A DNA stretch of 64,000 nucleotides from Bdellovibrionaceae bacterium UBA1609 (GCA_002321895.1 DCMZ01000010.1:248001-312000); one strand, 5' to 3'; counted from the first letter of the stretch, positions 36,976-45,475 are shown. Translations and numbers: made by a program. Notes: generated by a model not told the origin, from the sequence alone.

Positions 36976-37689
36976 TCAATGAAGCTGTGAACGACAATCG
37001 TTATAAGTATTAAACGTCTCTGACTTTCTCTCTACTTGGGCCTGCGTAAAGTTGATAGCGAAAATGGACCAAGGAGCACGGCCATCAGCATCTCTAGATG
37101 AACAGGTCACATAAGAGCCCCTTCGAAATCTCACTCTGTCATTCAATGTGTTTTCACATTCTTGGACGGTAGAAAACCCTAGACCGGTAAACCTAACATC
37201 AGCGACTCCATCCATACGAAAAACGGAGTAAGGAGCTCGACCGTCGTAATCACGACTTCCACATAAGATCTTTACCCCATCAATGTATCGCATTCGATCA
37301 ATAGCCTGATTACAATCGGTCATTGAACCATATATATGCCGAGATTTTTGAACGTCAAAATTGCTATCCCGAATAGCTATCGCGTAGGGAGCTCGTCCAT
37401 CATTGTCCCTAGGAACACATGTATAACCAACAGGCCGTGGACTCGGCGGCTCTGGTCTTGGCGGAACAGGCCTTGGCGGAGCTGGCGTTACTTGTGAATT
37501 AATTAGATCCAACGCCTGTCTCAAGTGCTGAATTGCATCTCTCAAATCTCTTTGGTTAGCTTGGGTGTACCGCACATCCTGTTGAATTTGTGCTGTTAAT
37601 CTTTCGATCCGCCGCACTTGTCTTTCATTGGCATTGGCCAAAGCGCCCAGAGTCACTATTGATACGATTGTTATTAAAATTGATTTCAT
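36976..37689 (-). CDS. Exported protein with three Cys/DGRAP repeats
   Basis: A 237-residue exported protein (signal peptide to about Ala20). A charged helical region (22-66) is followed by a proline-rich linker (PAPPRPVPPRPEPPSPRP) and three repeats of about 50 residues. Each repeat opens with Cys, then RDxDGRAP[YW], and closes with a second Cys: CVPRDNDGRAPYAI, CGSRDYDGRAPYSV, CSSRDADGRAPWSI. Each repeat therefore probably forms one disulfide, with the acidic DxDGR turn possibly binding calcium. I do not recognise the family. The architecture (helix, Pro linker, globular repeats) suits an envelope protein spanning or binding the wall. Confidence 0.7.
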   Translation of the reverse strand: MKSILITIVSIVTLGALANANERQVRRIERLTAQIQQDVRYTQANQRDLRDAIQHLRQALDLINSQVTPAPPRPVPPRPEPPSPRPVGYTCVPRDNDGRAPYAIAIRDSNFDVQKSRHIYGSMTDCNQAIDRMRYIDGVKILCGSRDYDGRAPYSVFRMDGVADVRFTGLGFSTVQECENTLNDRVRFRRGSYVTCSSRDADGRAPWSIFAINFTQAQVERKSETFNTYNDCRSQLH

Positions 37690-37816
37690 TTTTCCCCCCG
37701 AAAAAATTATTTAAAAATCCCAACCCAGTTTTGCCACACTTAACTTTTTTCAGCGAACACTGGGGTTTACAAGACCCTCGATTGTTGTCAAAAAAGAGTC
37801 CCTTCAGTTACTTTTG

Positions 37817-38110
37817 TTAATCACATGGATCGATTGCACCATCCCCTAGAGTCCAACAGTCAGAGAAGCTCGGCCAACATTGATGGCCCCAAATTCTCAT
37901 CTCGATGCCATTTTCGAATTCAACATCGGCATAGCATAAAATACTGTGCTCACTATCTCGGCATTCCCATGGCTCTATGGAGCCACTTTGATCCTGCACC
38001 TCGCATTGATTGCGCTGAATATTAAAGGCTTCAAAGGCCTGAAGTGTAATTTCATTTGCATAGACACTGTTTGCCCCTAGCGTTAACAGCATCACTGCGA
38101 TGTATTTCAT
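37817..38110 (-). CDS. Small exported cysteine-rich protein
   Basis: A 97-residue protein with signal peptide MKYIAVMLLTLGANSVYA and six cysteines in the mature part (CEVQDQ, WECRDSEHSILCYAD, HQCWPSFSDCW, DPCD), so three disulfides are possible. I do not recognise it. AAGGGGG lies before ATG. It precedes the DGRAP-repeat gene on the same strand with 127 bases between them, so co-transcription is uncertain. Confidence 0.6.
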   Translation of the reverse strand: MKYIAVMLLTLGANSVYANEITLQAFEAFNIQRNQCEVQDQSGSIEPWECRDSEHSILCYADVEFENGIEMRIWGHQCWPSFSDCWTLGDGAIDPCD

Positions 38111-38231
38111 AGATCCCCCTTTTGATTTTCCAATTGAAATTGCAAAGGAGGTACCAGGACTTTTGGTGTCAGTTCGACCAGACTTCTGTCAATGTTTTGG
38201 GATAGTGGCTCTATCTACAGGTCTAGATATT

Positions 38232-38344
38232 AACACTACAGTGTTTATAATATCCGTATCCGGTTGATTAACACATAATTAACACTATAATGTTAATTAT
38301 CTAAAGATTCCTAAGGAATCACTCGATATTTATACTGTAGTGTT
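38232..38344. promoter_or_regulatory. Three-site operator array of hipBA
   Basis: Three 14-base imperfect palindromes: AACACTACAGTGTT at 38232-38245, AACACTATAATGTT at 38281-38294 and TATACTGTAGTGTT at 38331-38344. Starts are 49 and 50 bases apart. The middle one overlaps the -10 element. They are the likely binding sites of HipB, which represses its own operon in known systems. Confidence 0.75.
38264..38291 (+). promoter_or_regulatory. hipBA promoter
   Basis: TTGATT (38264-38269), a 16-base spacer and a perfect TATAAT (38286-38291) lying inside the middle operator. Binding of HipB there would block RNA polymerase. The implied leader is about 63 bases. Confidence 0.7.
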
Positions 38345-38360
38345 AAAAAAAGGGGGCATC

Positions 38361-38585
38361 ATGGGCAAGCAGATTGCGATCAAGACCGGAAAACAGCTTG
38401 GAGCTGAGCTGAAGAAGCGCAGAAAAGATATTGGAATCACCCAAATGGAGCTGGCGAAGTTTTGCAACCTTTCCCATACGGGCATTGGCCGCATTGAAAG
38501 CGCACAGAATGATGTCAAGTTTGAAACCCTACTCAAGCTTTCAAAGTTTCTAGGCATAAAAATCACTATTGAACTGGAAGACTAA
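38361..38585 (+). CDS. hipB: HipB-like XRE-family antitoxin and repressor
   Basis: A 74-residue protein that is almost entirely one helix-turn-helix of the XRE/Cro type: KQLGAELKKRRKDIGITQME, LAKFCNLSHTGIGRIESAQN, VKFETLLKLSKFLGIKI. It would neutralise the downstream kinase HipA and repress the operon through the three upstream palindromes. I chose ATG 38361 because AGGGGG is 4 bases ahead; an ATG at 38340 is inside the third operator. The stop is one base from the hipA start. Confidence 0.88.
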   Translation: MGKQIAIKTGKQLGAELKKRRKDIGITQMELAKFCNLSHTGIGRIESAQNDVKFETLLKLSKFLGIKITIELED

Positions 38586-38586
38586 A

Positions 38587-39846
38587 ATGCAGACTCTGTA
38601 CGTACAATACGAAGGCCAGTTGGTGGGCCTCTTAAACCGAAACCAGGAAAACATATTTTCCTTTGCCTACGATCAAAATTGGCTAGAACACCCGCAAAGT
38701 TTTCCCATTTGTCTGGTAATGCCACTCACTGAGGAAACCTTTGGCCACAAAGTGACGTTGGCATTTTTCGAAAACCTCTTACCTGAAGGTTATGTGCGTG
38801 ATGAAATTGAACGCTCCGGTCGAGAGTCGGGCGTTTTTCAACTCCTTAAAAAGTACGGCAAAGACTGCGCGGGCGCCATTAGCGTATCACCGGAACTCCT
38901 CTCCCCTAATTCCACAGGCGAGGACGACCTCGTCCATGTAGAAACGGAAAAAATAGATACTGCCATACACCAAAAACGTGGTGTGGCAGAACTCATGACC
39001 AAAGAGGAATGGGGATACCTTTCCCTTGCAGGGGCACAGGATAAATTTGCCTGTATCTTTAAAAACAACAAATTCTACATCCCACAAAATGGAGCCCCAA
39101 CCACGCACATTGTGAAGGTACCGATATGGAGAAACAATATTTATGAATCTGTTCTCAATGAATACTTCTGCATGACCTTGGCTAAAAACATTGGCTTAAA
39201 TACAGCCAATGTACATATCTTCACAGCAAACAACCCTATGCTTATCGTAGAACGTTATGATCGAGATTTCCCTAAAAAAGGTTCAATCAAAAGACTACAT
39301 CAACAAGACTTCTGCCAAGCTCAAGGGGTATGGAGTGAAGAAAAATATGAAGACAAGGGAGGACCCACTCTTCAAGACAATTATAATCTCATCGTGGAAA
39401 ACATTAGAGCCCGCAAAAAACTAGCTAATGCCGAAGACTTTTTAGATTGGATCAGTTTTAATTTGATCATTGGAAACAACGATGGGCACTCTAAAAACCT
39501 ATCGCTGCTCTTAAAAGATGGCATTGAACTCGCCCCCTTTTATGATCTTATAAGTACGGCCGTATACCCTGCACTCAACCCTAATTTTAGTTTTAAGCTG
39601 GCAGGAAGAAGTAAAGCGGACAAAATTGGCATCAATCAAATGAATGAAGTCGAAACCCAACTCAGCATAAAACCAAACACATTTGTAGAGAGATTCTTAA
39701 CTATTGCAAAGTCGGTTCGTGACGAAATGTCCCCTTTGAGTGAACGAGTCCTTAAAGAACACCCTGACTCTAAAGTGATCCCTCAGATTCAGAAACTCAT
39801 TGAAAAGCGACTAAAAGGCTTCGCCAAACAAGGCCTCAAAGCCTAA
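38587..39846 (+). CDS. hipA: HipA-like serine/threonine kinase toxin
   Basis: A 419-residue kinase. The N-terminal subdomain is QTLYVQYEGQLVGLL. The mobile loop LSLAGAQDKF (145-154) holds the Ser (near 146) that is autophosphorylated in E. coli HipA. The catalytic loop is GNNDGHSKN with Asp299, and the metal-binding Asp is in APFYDLIST (Asp320). HipA phosphorylates glutamyl-tRNA synthetase in E. coli and stops growth, giving persistence. With all key residues intact it should be active. It starts at ATG 38587 with GGAAG 6 bases ahead, directly after hipB. Confidence 0.9.
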   Translation: MQTLYVQYEGQLVGLLNRNQENIFSFAYDQNWLEHPQSFPICLVMPLTEETFGHKVTLAFFENLLPEGYVRDEIERSGRESGVFQLLKKYGKDCAGAISVSPELLSPNSTGEDDLVHVETEKIDTAIHQKRGVAELMTKEEWGYLSLAGAQDKFACIFKNNKFYIPQNGAPTTHIVKVPIWRNNIYESVLNEYFCMTLAKNIGLNTANVHIFTANNPMLIVERYDRDFPKKGSIKRLHQQDFCQAQGVWSEEKYEDKGGPTLQDNYNLIVENIRARKKLANAEDFLDWISFNLIIGNNDGHSKNLSLLLKDGIELAPFYDLISTAVYPALNPNFSFKLAGRSKADKIGINQMNEVETQLSIKPNTFVERFLTIAKSVRDEMSPLSERVLKEHPDSKVIPQIQKLIEKRLKGFAKQGLKA

Positions 39847-39964
39847 TGATAAGGAACTGATTTTCAAATGAGCCCCTGGTGATAATGGCTTCGCTTTGAG
39901 TTGACTCTCAATCTAAACCCATAATAATCGAGACTCACAATTCATTTATAACGAGGGGATATCA

Positions 39965-40492
39965 ATGAAACATCTGATGATTGCAATGCTATTTGCTTTT
40001 ATTACACCGTTCGCAAACGCGGATTCCAATGACCATCCAATGAGTCATATCATTGGCACAGAAATCGAACTTAACACTTTAGGGCATACTATCGCCGGCA
40101 AAGTGGGATCAAAACTCATCTATGGTAATGTCGATGAAAACGGACACCAAACTTCAAAGTTAAAAGTAAAAACACTTGTTAGCGAATTTGAAACTGAGTT
40201 TGCTCACAGAGATGGTGTTTGGGGTGGACAACTTAGTGATGGCAATCGCAGCCTAGATGCCACTTTCTTAAGACTCGATAGAGAGAATGCCACTTATTAC
40301 ATTTCTTTTGGTGGGGAAGAGTATCGTGTTCGTGTGGAAGCTGATGATTTTCAAAACAATCACTTCATCAATCCCACTTATATTCTAGAAAAAGACGGTG
40401 AAGACATTCGAGCACAAATGATGGAAGGCCAAGCCTGCTACATGTACTCACTTCATCTGATTTTTATGATCTTTGGAACCTTCTTGTTCTAA
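39965..40492 (+). CDS. Exported protein, unknown function
   Basis: A 175-residue protein with signal peptide MKHLMIAMLFAFITPFANA. The mature part is beta-rich (GTEIELNTLGHTIAGKVGSK, ATYYISFGGEEYRVRVEA) and the last 15 residues are hydrophobic (MYSLHLIFMIFGTFLF), possibly a C-terminal membrane anchor. Not recognised. A GAGGGGAT site precedes ATG. A long hairpin follows 42 bases after the stop. Confidence 0.65.
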   Translation: MKHLMIAMLFAFITPFANADSNDHPMSHIIGTEIELNTLGHTIAGKVGSKLIYGNVDENGHQTSKLKVKTLVSEFETEFAHRDGVWGGQLSDGNRSLDATFLRLDRENATYYISFGGEEYRVRVEADDFQNNHFINPTYILEKDGEDIRAQMMEGQACYMYSLHLIFMIFGTFLF

Positions 40493-40533
40493 GACTTTCA
40501 AGTCAGCAAAATCATTTGTATAAAGTAAAATAG

Positions 40534-40573
40534 GAAGTGGAGTATTTTGAAGCTTTCAAATCTCCACTTCTTT
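40534..40573 (+). terminator. Terminator-like hairpin
   Basis: Arms GAAGTGGAG and CTCCACTTC (9 bp) with an inner TTGAAGCTTTCAA palindrome, followed by TTTCTC. It lies 42 bases after the preceding stop. Confidence 0.65.
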
Positions 40574-40702
40574 CTCATCAACAGTTTCCCGAATTTCACC
40601 AAAAATGGGGAGATTTTACAAACTCCGAATCCCCTTTAAATCCCAATCCATTTAATATGCTAAATAGAAAAGCCTCAGTATTTTGAACAGGGGTCGTATC
40701 AA

Positions 40703-41731
40703 ATGAAGTTTGGCTTTTTTTCACTCATTTTCTATGTCGTGCTTTCCGCGACAATTTGCAACGCTCAAACCGAAGAGTTTTTCAATCAAGAGGTTGTGGG
40801 AACTGAAATCTTTCACGCCGCCGGTTTTCAGGTGGGAGAACATAAATTTCTGTTTGCATCAGGCTCCTGTGAAGAAACAGAAGCTCTCGCCATATTCGCA
40901 GAGCTCGATGAACAAATTGAACGCTATGGACTTAGCCTCACCTTAGATGACCCAGACAAGTTTAGACAGTCTATTGAGTCGGCCTGTGAAGCTGTCGACC
41001 AGGAAGCTGAAGCCGAGCGGATCCGAGAACGCCAGCTCCAAATTAGCGTTGGACTCAACCTTAATAAAAGCAATGGTGCTAAAGGCAATATTGATGACCG
41101 AGGTATCGAGCTAACAATAGGTCGGGACGTTACTGAAAACAGTATGTGGGAATTTGAGGCCAACTATGAGTCCTACCTGGATGAAAGCGGCACTACCGAA
41201 GAAGAAATGATCACCGCTAGTGCCTATGGTGCATACAAATATGTATCAAAAGATAATCCTCAAAATATGATGTTTGTCAGCGCTGGATTAGACAAGAATG
41301 ACGATATTGGCTTGAAGCGAAGAAGTTTAGCGCTCGTAGGCGCGGGAACCTCTTGGGGAGCCAATAGCTATTTAGATGTATGTGGAGACAAAACCAACGA
41401 AGGCTGGTGGGCCATTAAAACTTCTTTGGGTGCTGGTTACACCGACGAAGACCGTATCAACGGCGAACATTCTGAGGGCATAGTGGTTTCGCCCTGGGCG
41501 AGTTATCATCGCCGGCTCTCCAACTCTTGCCTTCTCATTGATTTTAAGGGTCTTGCTAAAGCCGAAGATCTGGATGAGTATACCGCCGATTTTGGCATCG
41601 AGCTCAATTACAAGCTGGGGGATCACTTCTATTTTAGCCCTCGGTATGAATACCTCATCGACTCAGAGGTGGACTCGGCCCTGGATCAGTCTGGCCACCG
41701 TTACGTTCTCAAAATTGAGTGGAAACGCTAA
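40703..41731 (+). CDS. Probable outer-membrane beta-barrel protein
   Basis: A 342-residue exported protein (signal peptide to about Ala21). After a helical acidic region (about 55-105, ending AEAERIRERQ), the rest alternates short amphipathic strands ending in an aromatic or charged C-terminal strand (HRYVLKIEWKR), the pattern of an outer-membrane barrel resembling DUF481 proteins: LQISVGLNLNKSNG, SMWEFEANYESYL, AYGAYKYVSKD, FYFSPRYEYLID. The stop codon overlaps a perfect 10-bp-arm palindrome that may terminate transcription. AGGGG lies about 10 bases before ATG. Confidence 0.7.
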   Translation: MKFGFFSLIFYVVLSATICNAQTEEFFNQEVVGTEIFHAAGFQVGEHKFLFASGSCEETEALAIFAELDEQIERYGLSLTLDDPDKFRQSIESACEAVDQEAEAERIRERQLQISVGLNLNKSNGAKGNIDDRGIELTIGRDVTENSMWEFEANYESYLDESGTTEEEMITASAYGAYKYVSKDNPQNMMFVSAGLDKNDDIGLKRRSLALVGAGTSWGANSYLDVCGDKTNEGWWAIKTSLGAGYTDEDRINGEHSEGIVVSPWASYHRRLSNSCLLIDFKGLAKAEDLDEYTADFGIELNYKLGDHFYFSPRYEYLIDSEVDSALDQSGHRYVLKIEWKR

Positions 41732-41750
41732 AAGGTGCCAGGCACCTTTT
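41730..41750. repeat. REP-like palindrome (AAAAGGTGCC arms)
   Basis: Arms AAAAGGTGCC and GGCACCTTTT with one central base. It overlaps the preceding stop codon and ends in four T, so it can act as a terminator. The GGTGCC/GGCACC core recurs in the structured repeats at 55.65 and 58.52 kb. Confidence 0.75.
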
Positions 41751-41789
41751 GGAGCTGCAGCGTGTAATTCACAGACCATAAAATCAATG

Positions 41790-41815
41790 ATCTAATTGAA
41801 TATATTCAATTAGAT
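41790..41815. promoter_or_regulatory. Perfect 26-bp palindrome ahead of a barrel gene
   Basis: Two 13-base arms (ATCTAATTGAATA and its reverse complement) meet without a loop, 22 bases before the ATG at 41838. Outer arms AATCAA/TTGATT extend it with a 2-base bulge. It is either a repressor-binding site or an mRNA hairpin at the 5' end. Confidence 0.6.
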
Positions 41816-41837
41816 TTGATTCATGGACGGAGCCGTT

Positions 41838-42590
41838 ATGCGTATTTTAGTTGTTTTCATTGCAACTTTATCCTGTGCCTTGGCTTGGGCACAAAACTCA
41901 TCTACGAATCACCAAGCCCTACCCTATTGGCTCGGAGTTGGCCTGATCTACAATCAAATGGACTACGAAGAGCCTGACGTGATGACGGAAAAGGGAGCTA
42001 ACGGTGGGCTGCACTTGGATGTGGGCTACTTGCTGCTGCCAAATATAAGCGTAAATCTAGATGCAAAATATTGGGATGGCCGGCTTAAGTATGATGGCGC
42101 CACTTTTGGTGGAACCCCTGTTAAAACGCAAACCGCTGATATCCTTTCAGACAATCGGATCTATTTTAATTACAGTGGCGCAACAACAACCTTCTCAGTA
42201 GGCTATGGCCAGCGCTATTGGTACAACGACCTCATTATTTCCTATCGGCGCAAAACCACTTATAATTTCGTTCCCCTCAAGGGCACTTTGAGATCTGGCT
42301 CGTTCTACTATTCCTTCGAATACAATTTATGGTTAGGAGGGGTGAATAAGTCTTTTATGTCAGACACTGGCGGTGGCCGCAATGACGTCACTATGGACCT
42401 GGACTCCGGGAGTGGAATGGCTCTTGAGTGGGGCTATGTTCATGGAGCCACACCTGTGGCTCGTGCCTTTCTTCGTATCGAAAAGTGGGATGTGGACGAC
42501 TCTGAAACTGCATTCGATGGCGTAGACAACCTGGTGGAACCCAAAAACAATACACTTACAATAATGATTGGATCAGGACTCATTTGGTAG
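41838..42590 (+). CDS. Probable outer-membrane beta-barrel protein
   Basis: A 250-residue exported protein (signal peptide MRILVVFIATLSCALAWA). The rest is a run of aromatic-rich strands and turns: YWLGVGLIYNQMDY, GLHLDVGYLLLPNISVNLDA, TTFSVGYGQRYWYNDLIIS, GSFYYSFEYNLWLGG. It ends in NTLTIMIGSGLIW, whose final Trp suits recognition by the outer-membrane assembly machinery. I chose ATG 41838 because GGACGGAG is 5 bases ahead; an ATG at 41823 lacks a site. A perfect palindrome immediately upstream may control it. Confidence 0.7.
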   Translation: MRILVVFIATLSCALAWAQNSSTNHQALPYWLGVGLIYNQMDYEEPDVMTEKGANGGLHLDVGYLLLPNISVNLDAKYWDGRLKYDGATFGGTPVKTQTADILSDNRIYFNYSGATTTFSVGYGQRYWYNDLIISYRRKTTYNFVPLKGTLRSGSFYYSFEYNLWLGGVNKSFMSDTGGGRNDVTMDLDSGSGMALEWGYVHGATPVARAFLRIEKWDVDDSETAFDGVDNLVEPKNNTLTIMIGSGLIW

Positions 42591-42672
42591 TCACATTATT
42601 ATCTATAACTCTCTGTCTACATGAGTTACCAAACTGTAGGATTCCCCGTATTAAAATAGAAAGTAATTACCG

Positions 42673-42691
42673 GTGTCTGATACCTAGACAC
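42673..42691. repeat. REP-like hairpin GTGTCT-N7-AGACAC
   Basis: Arms GTGTCT and AGACAC preceded by G, giving a GGTGTC start similar to the GGTGCC palindromes elsewhere in the window. It lies 83 bases after the barrel gene. Confidence 0.4.
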
Positions 42692-42759
42692 TTCTGGTAG
42701 AATCTACATCATCGGACATTCCCATGTCGTGAGCAGGTTTGTGGCGCTATAGTGTCAGC

Positions 42760-43482
42760 ATGAGGTCTTTAAATTTAAAATTGATAGCGCACTTCTTAGA
42801 GCGATTTAATTCTTATTTTCAGAGCTCCCTTTCTGCAATATATCTACTTTTAGCGATTCTTTGGCTACCCCACGCCTCATTAGCTGATAGCTACTCCGAA
42901 CAAGTCGATTTTGACACCTACACTGAACAACCCCTTCCTCAGGGAACGATTGTTTGTCAAATGCTAGATTTAACGGGCCAAAATCAAAAGTGCTTTATAG
43001 TGAACGATTTTTCCGAAACTTTATCTGAACATAATAGCTCCAACAGTTCCATTCAACCGGATTCAAAAATCCCTGAAATGGGTCACGTGTTAAATATAGA
43101 ATTAAAAGAACTCATCACCGAAAAACACCCCAGTAAATTTGCCAAAGCCCAATTCTTCAAATTTCATATTAAATTCAGCTGGAACGGTCAGGCCGCCGAT
43201 GGTTTTGAAACTCCCATTGAAAGTGAATTTTATATTTCAGGACAAGTTGTAAGAAATCCGGGTACGAAAAATTTAGAAATTGCCCATTTAGAAATACCTG
43301 AATTTCATTTAGGCTCACAATTTCTTCCAGACTTTAGCATCGCCCAACTCTTTGGTGGCAGCAAACCTGAAACCAAAGAACAAATGGAAGAGGACATTTA
43401 CTTTTGGGTGGAGTCTATAATTATGAAATCCCTCTATAACCACTTCAATCTAAAAAACTCCATTAAAATGGTTAGGCCCTAA
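42760..43482 (+). CDS. Exported protein, unknown function
   Basis: A protein of about 240 residues whose N-terminus is a long basic leader with a hydrophobic core (SSLSAIYLLLAILWLPHASL) cleaved near ALA/DSY. The mature part is mixed strands with one Cys pair (VCQMLDLTGQNQKCF) and a region IKFSWNGQAADGFETPIESE. Not recognised. The ATG at 42760 lacks a clear ribosome binding site, and a TTG at 42739 is an alternative. It lies in a run of envelope genes and is followed by a FecR-domain gene. Confidence 0.55.
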   Translation: MRSLNLKLIAHFLERFNSYFQSSLSAIYLLLAILWLPHASLADSYSEQVDFDTYTEQPLPQGTIVCQMLDLTGQNQKCFIVNDFSETLSEHNSSNSSIQPDSKIPEMGHVLNIELKELITEKHPSKFAKAQFFKFHIKFSWNGQAADGFETPIESEFYISGQVVRNPGTKNLEIAHLEIPEFHLGSQFLPDFSIAQLFGGSKPETKEQMEEDIYFWVESIIMKSLYNHFNLKNSIKMVRP

Positions 43483-43607
43483 ATTCACACCTGAACCAGT
43501 GATCAAAAAACATTATGTAACGCAATAATGATGACGAATCCCCGCCTGTACATCGTTACCCTAAAGAGTTAGCCTATAGAGGTCTTCTAACATCTAGGTA
43601 TCGCTCT

Positions 43608-45050
43608 ATGAATTTAAAACTTCTCATTTTATTTTTGTTTATCTCCACATTTTCAACGGCGACTCATGCAGCAGTCATAATAGCTTTAAAAGGTTCCGCT
43701 TCGATACTGATGCCCAAGAAAAAAGGAAATAAATCGGTACTTTTTGAAGGTAAGACTTACTCCTATAAAAAAGCCCGTGTGGGATTGAAACTGAGTCCAC
43801 GACAAATTGTTAAATGCGATGGCGATTGCAAAATGAAAGTGGGATTTGCTAATGGCGATACTTTCACTGTTGGTCCCGGCTCGGCCATAGAGATTCCTTA
43901 TAAAAGTAAAAAGGAGGATGGCCCTCAGTACATGAACATCTTTTATGGAAAACTCCGGGCCATTGTTTCACAAAGAGGCCCCAATAAACAACTGCGTATT
44001 AAAAGTAAGACAGCTGTGACAGGAGTGAGAGGGACAGATTTATTTACCACCTTTTACGATAGCACAGGTCATTACACCAGTGTAATCCGAGGGGAAGTGG
44101 ATGTGGCCCCCATACAGCCTCAAACAGAAACTGCCCTTACCGACAAGAAGGTTATAGTAAAGTCGGGTCAACTGGCAAAGGTGGCCCCCACTCCAGAAGA
44201 GCTCCCCTCAACAGAAACTCAAACACCTATTCAAGACCCTATAGAACCCGCCACACCCGAAGTTCGCGATCTAAACAAAGCGGAAGTGAGTGACATTGTT
44301 CAGACATCCGCTATTGAAGTGGATGAGCAACAACTGGCGGAAATGGAACCTGAGGAAAAGAAGCAAATCGAGGAGATTCAACAACTGTCTCGAGCCAACA
44401 CACTTGAAGAAATCAAAGAGAAATCCCCTGAACTCTATGAACAAATCGATCCCGATAAAACTAAAACTCAAGACATTCACACTCTAGCCGCAAACCAACT
44501 AAAGAAAGAAGCCAAAGATGGCGACTTAGAGTGGGATCCCAACAAAGGCATAGCAGATCCTACTAGCGATGGACCCGATCCTATCGCCTGGTGGAATCAA
44601 TTCGAATCCGCAATTATTGCTTCAGAATACATCGCTGACCCCATGGGCTTTAACCGTATCAATGAAGCTGGAACCGGATTCTATTTAGGCTGGCATCCTC
44701 GTTTTGTTAATATTGGCAACCATGCATTACATGGGCGAATAGGTATTGCGCTCATTGAGACCCCTGGAATATTTCCCGGAGAAGGTTCCGAAATGGAAAC
44801 TTTAGAAAGTTTTGGTTTACGCTATGTTTATGATTCCGGAAACTTTAAATGGGGACTGGGTATGATTTCAATAGCCTATCCCAATCGCGACATGGCCGGC
44901 CCCGAGTTGTCTGCTTCCTATAAGGTGGGCTGGGGCGTAATAAGCTCAATTGGCCTTGCCTTCTCACACCTCGATCCTTCAGGGAAAAAGGATCCTTACG
45001 TAAAAGAGGAAGTGGAGTTATTTAAACTCTTAATGGGTATGACTTTTTAA
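43608..45050 (+). CDS. FecR-domain exported protein with C-terminal barrel-like region
   Basis: A 480-residue exported protein (signal peptide to about Ala22). Residues 25-165 form a FecR-type beta domain: LSPRQIVKCDGDCKMKVGFA, GDTFTVGPGSAIEIP, IFYGKLRAIVS, SKTAVTGVRGTDLFTTF. A Pro/Glu-rich linker (PTPEELPSTETQTPIQDP) and a charged helical middle (about 220-310) follow. The last 150 residues look like beta strands (GFYLGWHPRFVNIG, NFKWGLGMISIAYP) ending in LLMGMTF, whose terminal Phe suits an outer-membrane barrel. FecR domains sense or bind in the periplasm. No sigma factor gene is nearby. Confidence 0.75.
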   Translation: MNLKLLILFLFISTFSTATHAAVIIALKGSASILMPKKKGNKSVLFEGKTYSYKKARVGLKLSPRQIVKCDGDCKMKVGFANGDTFTVGPGSAIEIPYKSKKEDGPQYMNIFYGKLRAIVSQRGPNKQLRIKSKTAVTGVRGTDLFTTFYDSTGHYTSVIRGEVDVAPIQPQTETALTDKKVIVKSGQLAKVAPTPEELPSTETQTPIQDPIEPATPEVRDLNKAEVSDIVQTSAIEVDEQQLAEMEPEEKKQIEEIQQLSRANTLEEIKEKSPELYEQIDPDKTKTQDIHTLAANQLKKEAKDGDLEWDPNKGIADPTSDGPDPIAWWNQFESAIIASEYIADPMGFNRINEAGTGFYLGWHPRFVNIGNHALHGRIGIALIETPGIFPGEGSEMETLESFGLRYVYDSGNFKWGLGMISIAYPNRDMAGPELSASYKVGWGVISSIGLAFSHLDPSGKKDPYVKEEVELFKLLMGMTF

Positions 45051-45070
45051 GCTAAGTAAGTCTAAATTTT

Positions 45071-45433
45071 TTAAGTTAATTTACCCTTAAACTCGCAATT
45101 GCCGCCTAAGGCATCATTGATCTCTTTCTTCATTGCCTTTAGAGCTTCAATCTTCTTATCAATTTCCAGGTTCTTTTTACCCAACCTTTCGGCCATCTCC
45201 TTTCGGCTCAAACTCTTTGAAAATAGCATTTTTGAAAGCTCTTTAATTTCTTTCAAAGTGAATCCCAACTCTTTGGCCCTTGAGATCATTTTCAATTGCT
45301 CCACTTGGGCTTCCGGGTAGATCCGATAGCCATTGGCTCCCTTCTTTGGCTTAGGCAATACCCCTTCCTTCTCATAAAACCTTATTGTGGCACTACTTAC
45401 CCCAGTGAGTAGGGATAGATCCTTAATCTGCAT
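45071..45433 (-). CDS. MerR family transcriptional regulator
   Basis: A 120-residue regulator: N-terminal winged helix-turn-helix MQIKDLSLLTGVSSATIRFY, then YEKEGVLPKPKKGANGYRIY and a dimerisation coiled coil (about 70-110). Only one Cys (GNCEF, near the C-terminus) is present, so a metal site of the usual Cys type is unlikely. I chose ATG 45433 because AAGGAGG is 5 bases ahead. It faces a hotdog-fold gene across a promoter with a MerR-type 20-base spacer and a perfect dyad, so it very probably controls that gene and itself. Confidence 0.9.
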   Translation of the reverse strand: MQIKDLSLLTGVSSATIRFYEKEGVLPKPKKGANGYRIYPEAQVEQLKMISRAKELGFTLKEIKELSKMLFSKSLSRKEMAERLGKKNLEIDKKIEALKAMKKEINDALGGNCEFKGKLT

Positions 45434-45443
45434 CGGCGCCTCC

Positions 45444-45475
45444 TTGACCTTAAAGTATACTCTAAGGTTTATAAT
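45444..45475 (+). promoter_or_regulatory. MerR-type promoter with dyad operator
   Basis: TTGACC (45444-45449) and TATAAT (45470-45475) are 20 bases apart, longer than the usual 17. Within the spacer lies a dyad with perfect arms ACCTTA (45447-45452) and TAAGGT (45463-45468) around AGTATACT. MerR proteins activate such over-long promoters by untwisting DNA. It reads towards the gene at 45508. Confidence 0.85.

Noticed and set aside
38232..38344. Evenly spaced short repeats as a CRISPR array
   Set aside because: Only three 14-bp palindromes, one over a promoter, next to hipBA and no cas genes; they are operators.
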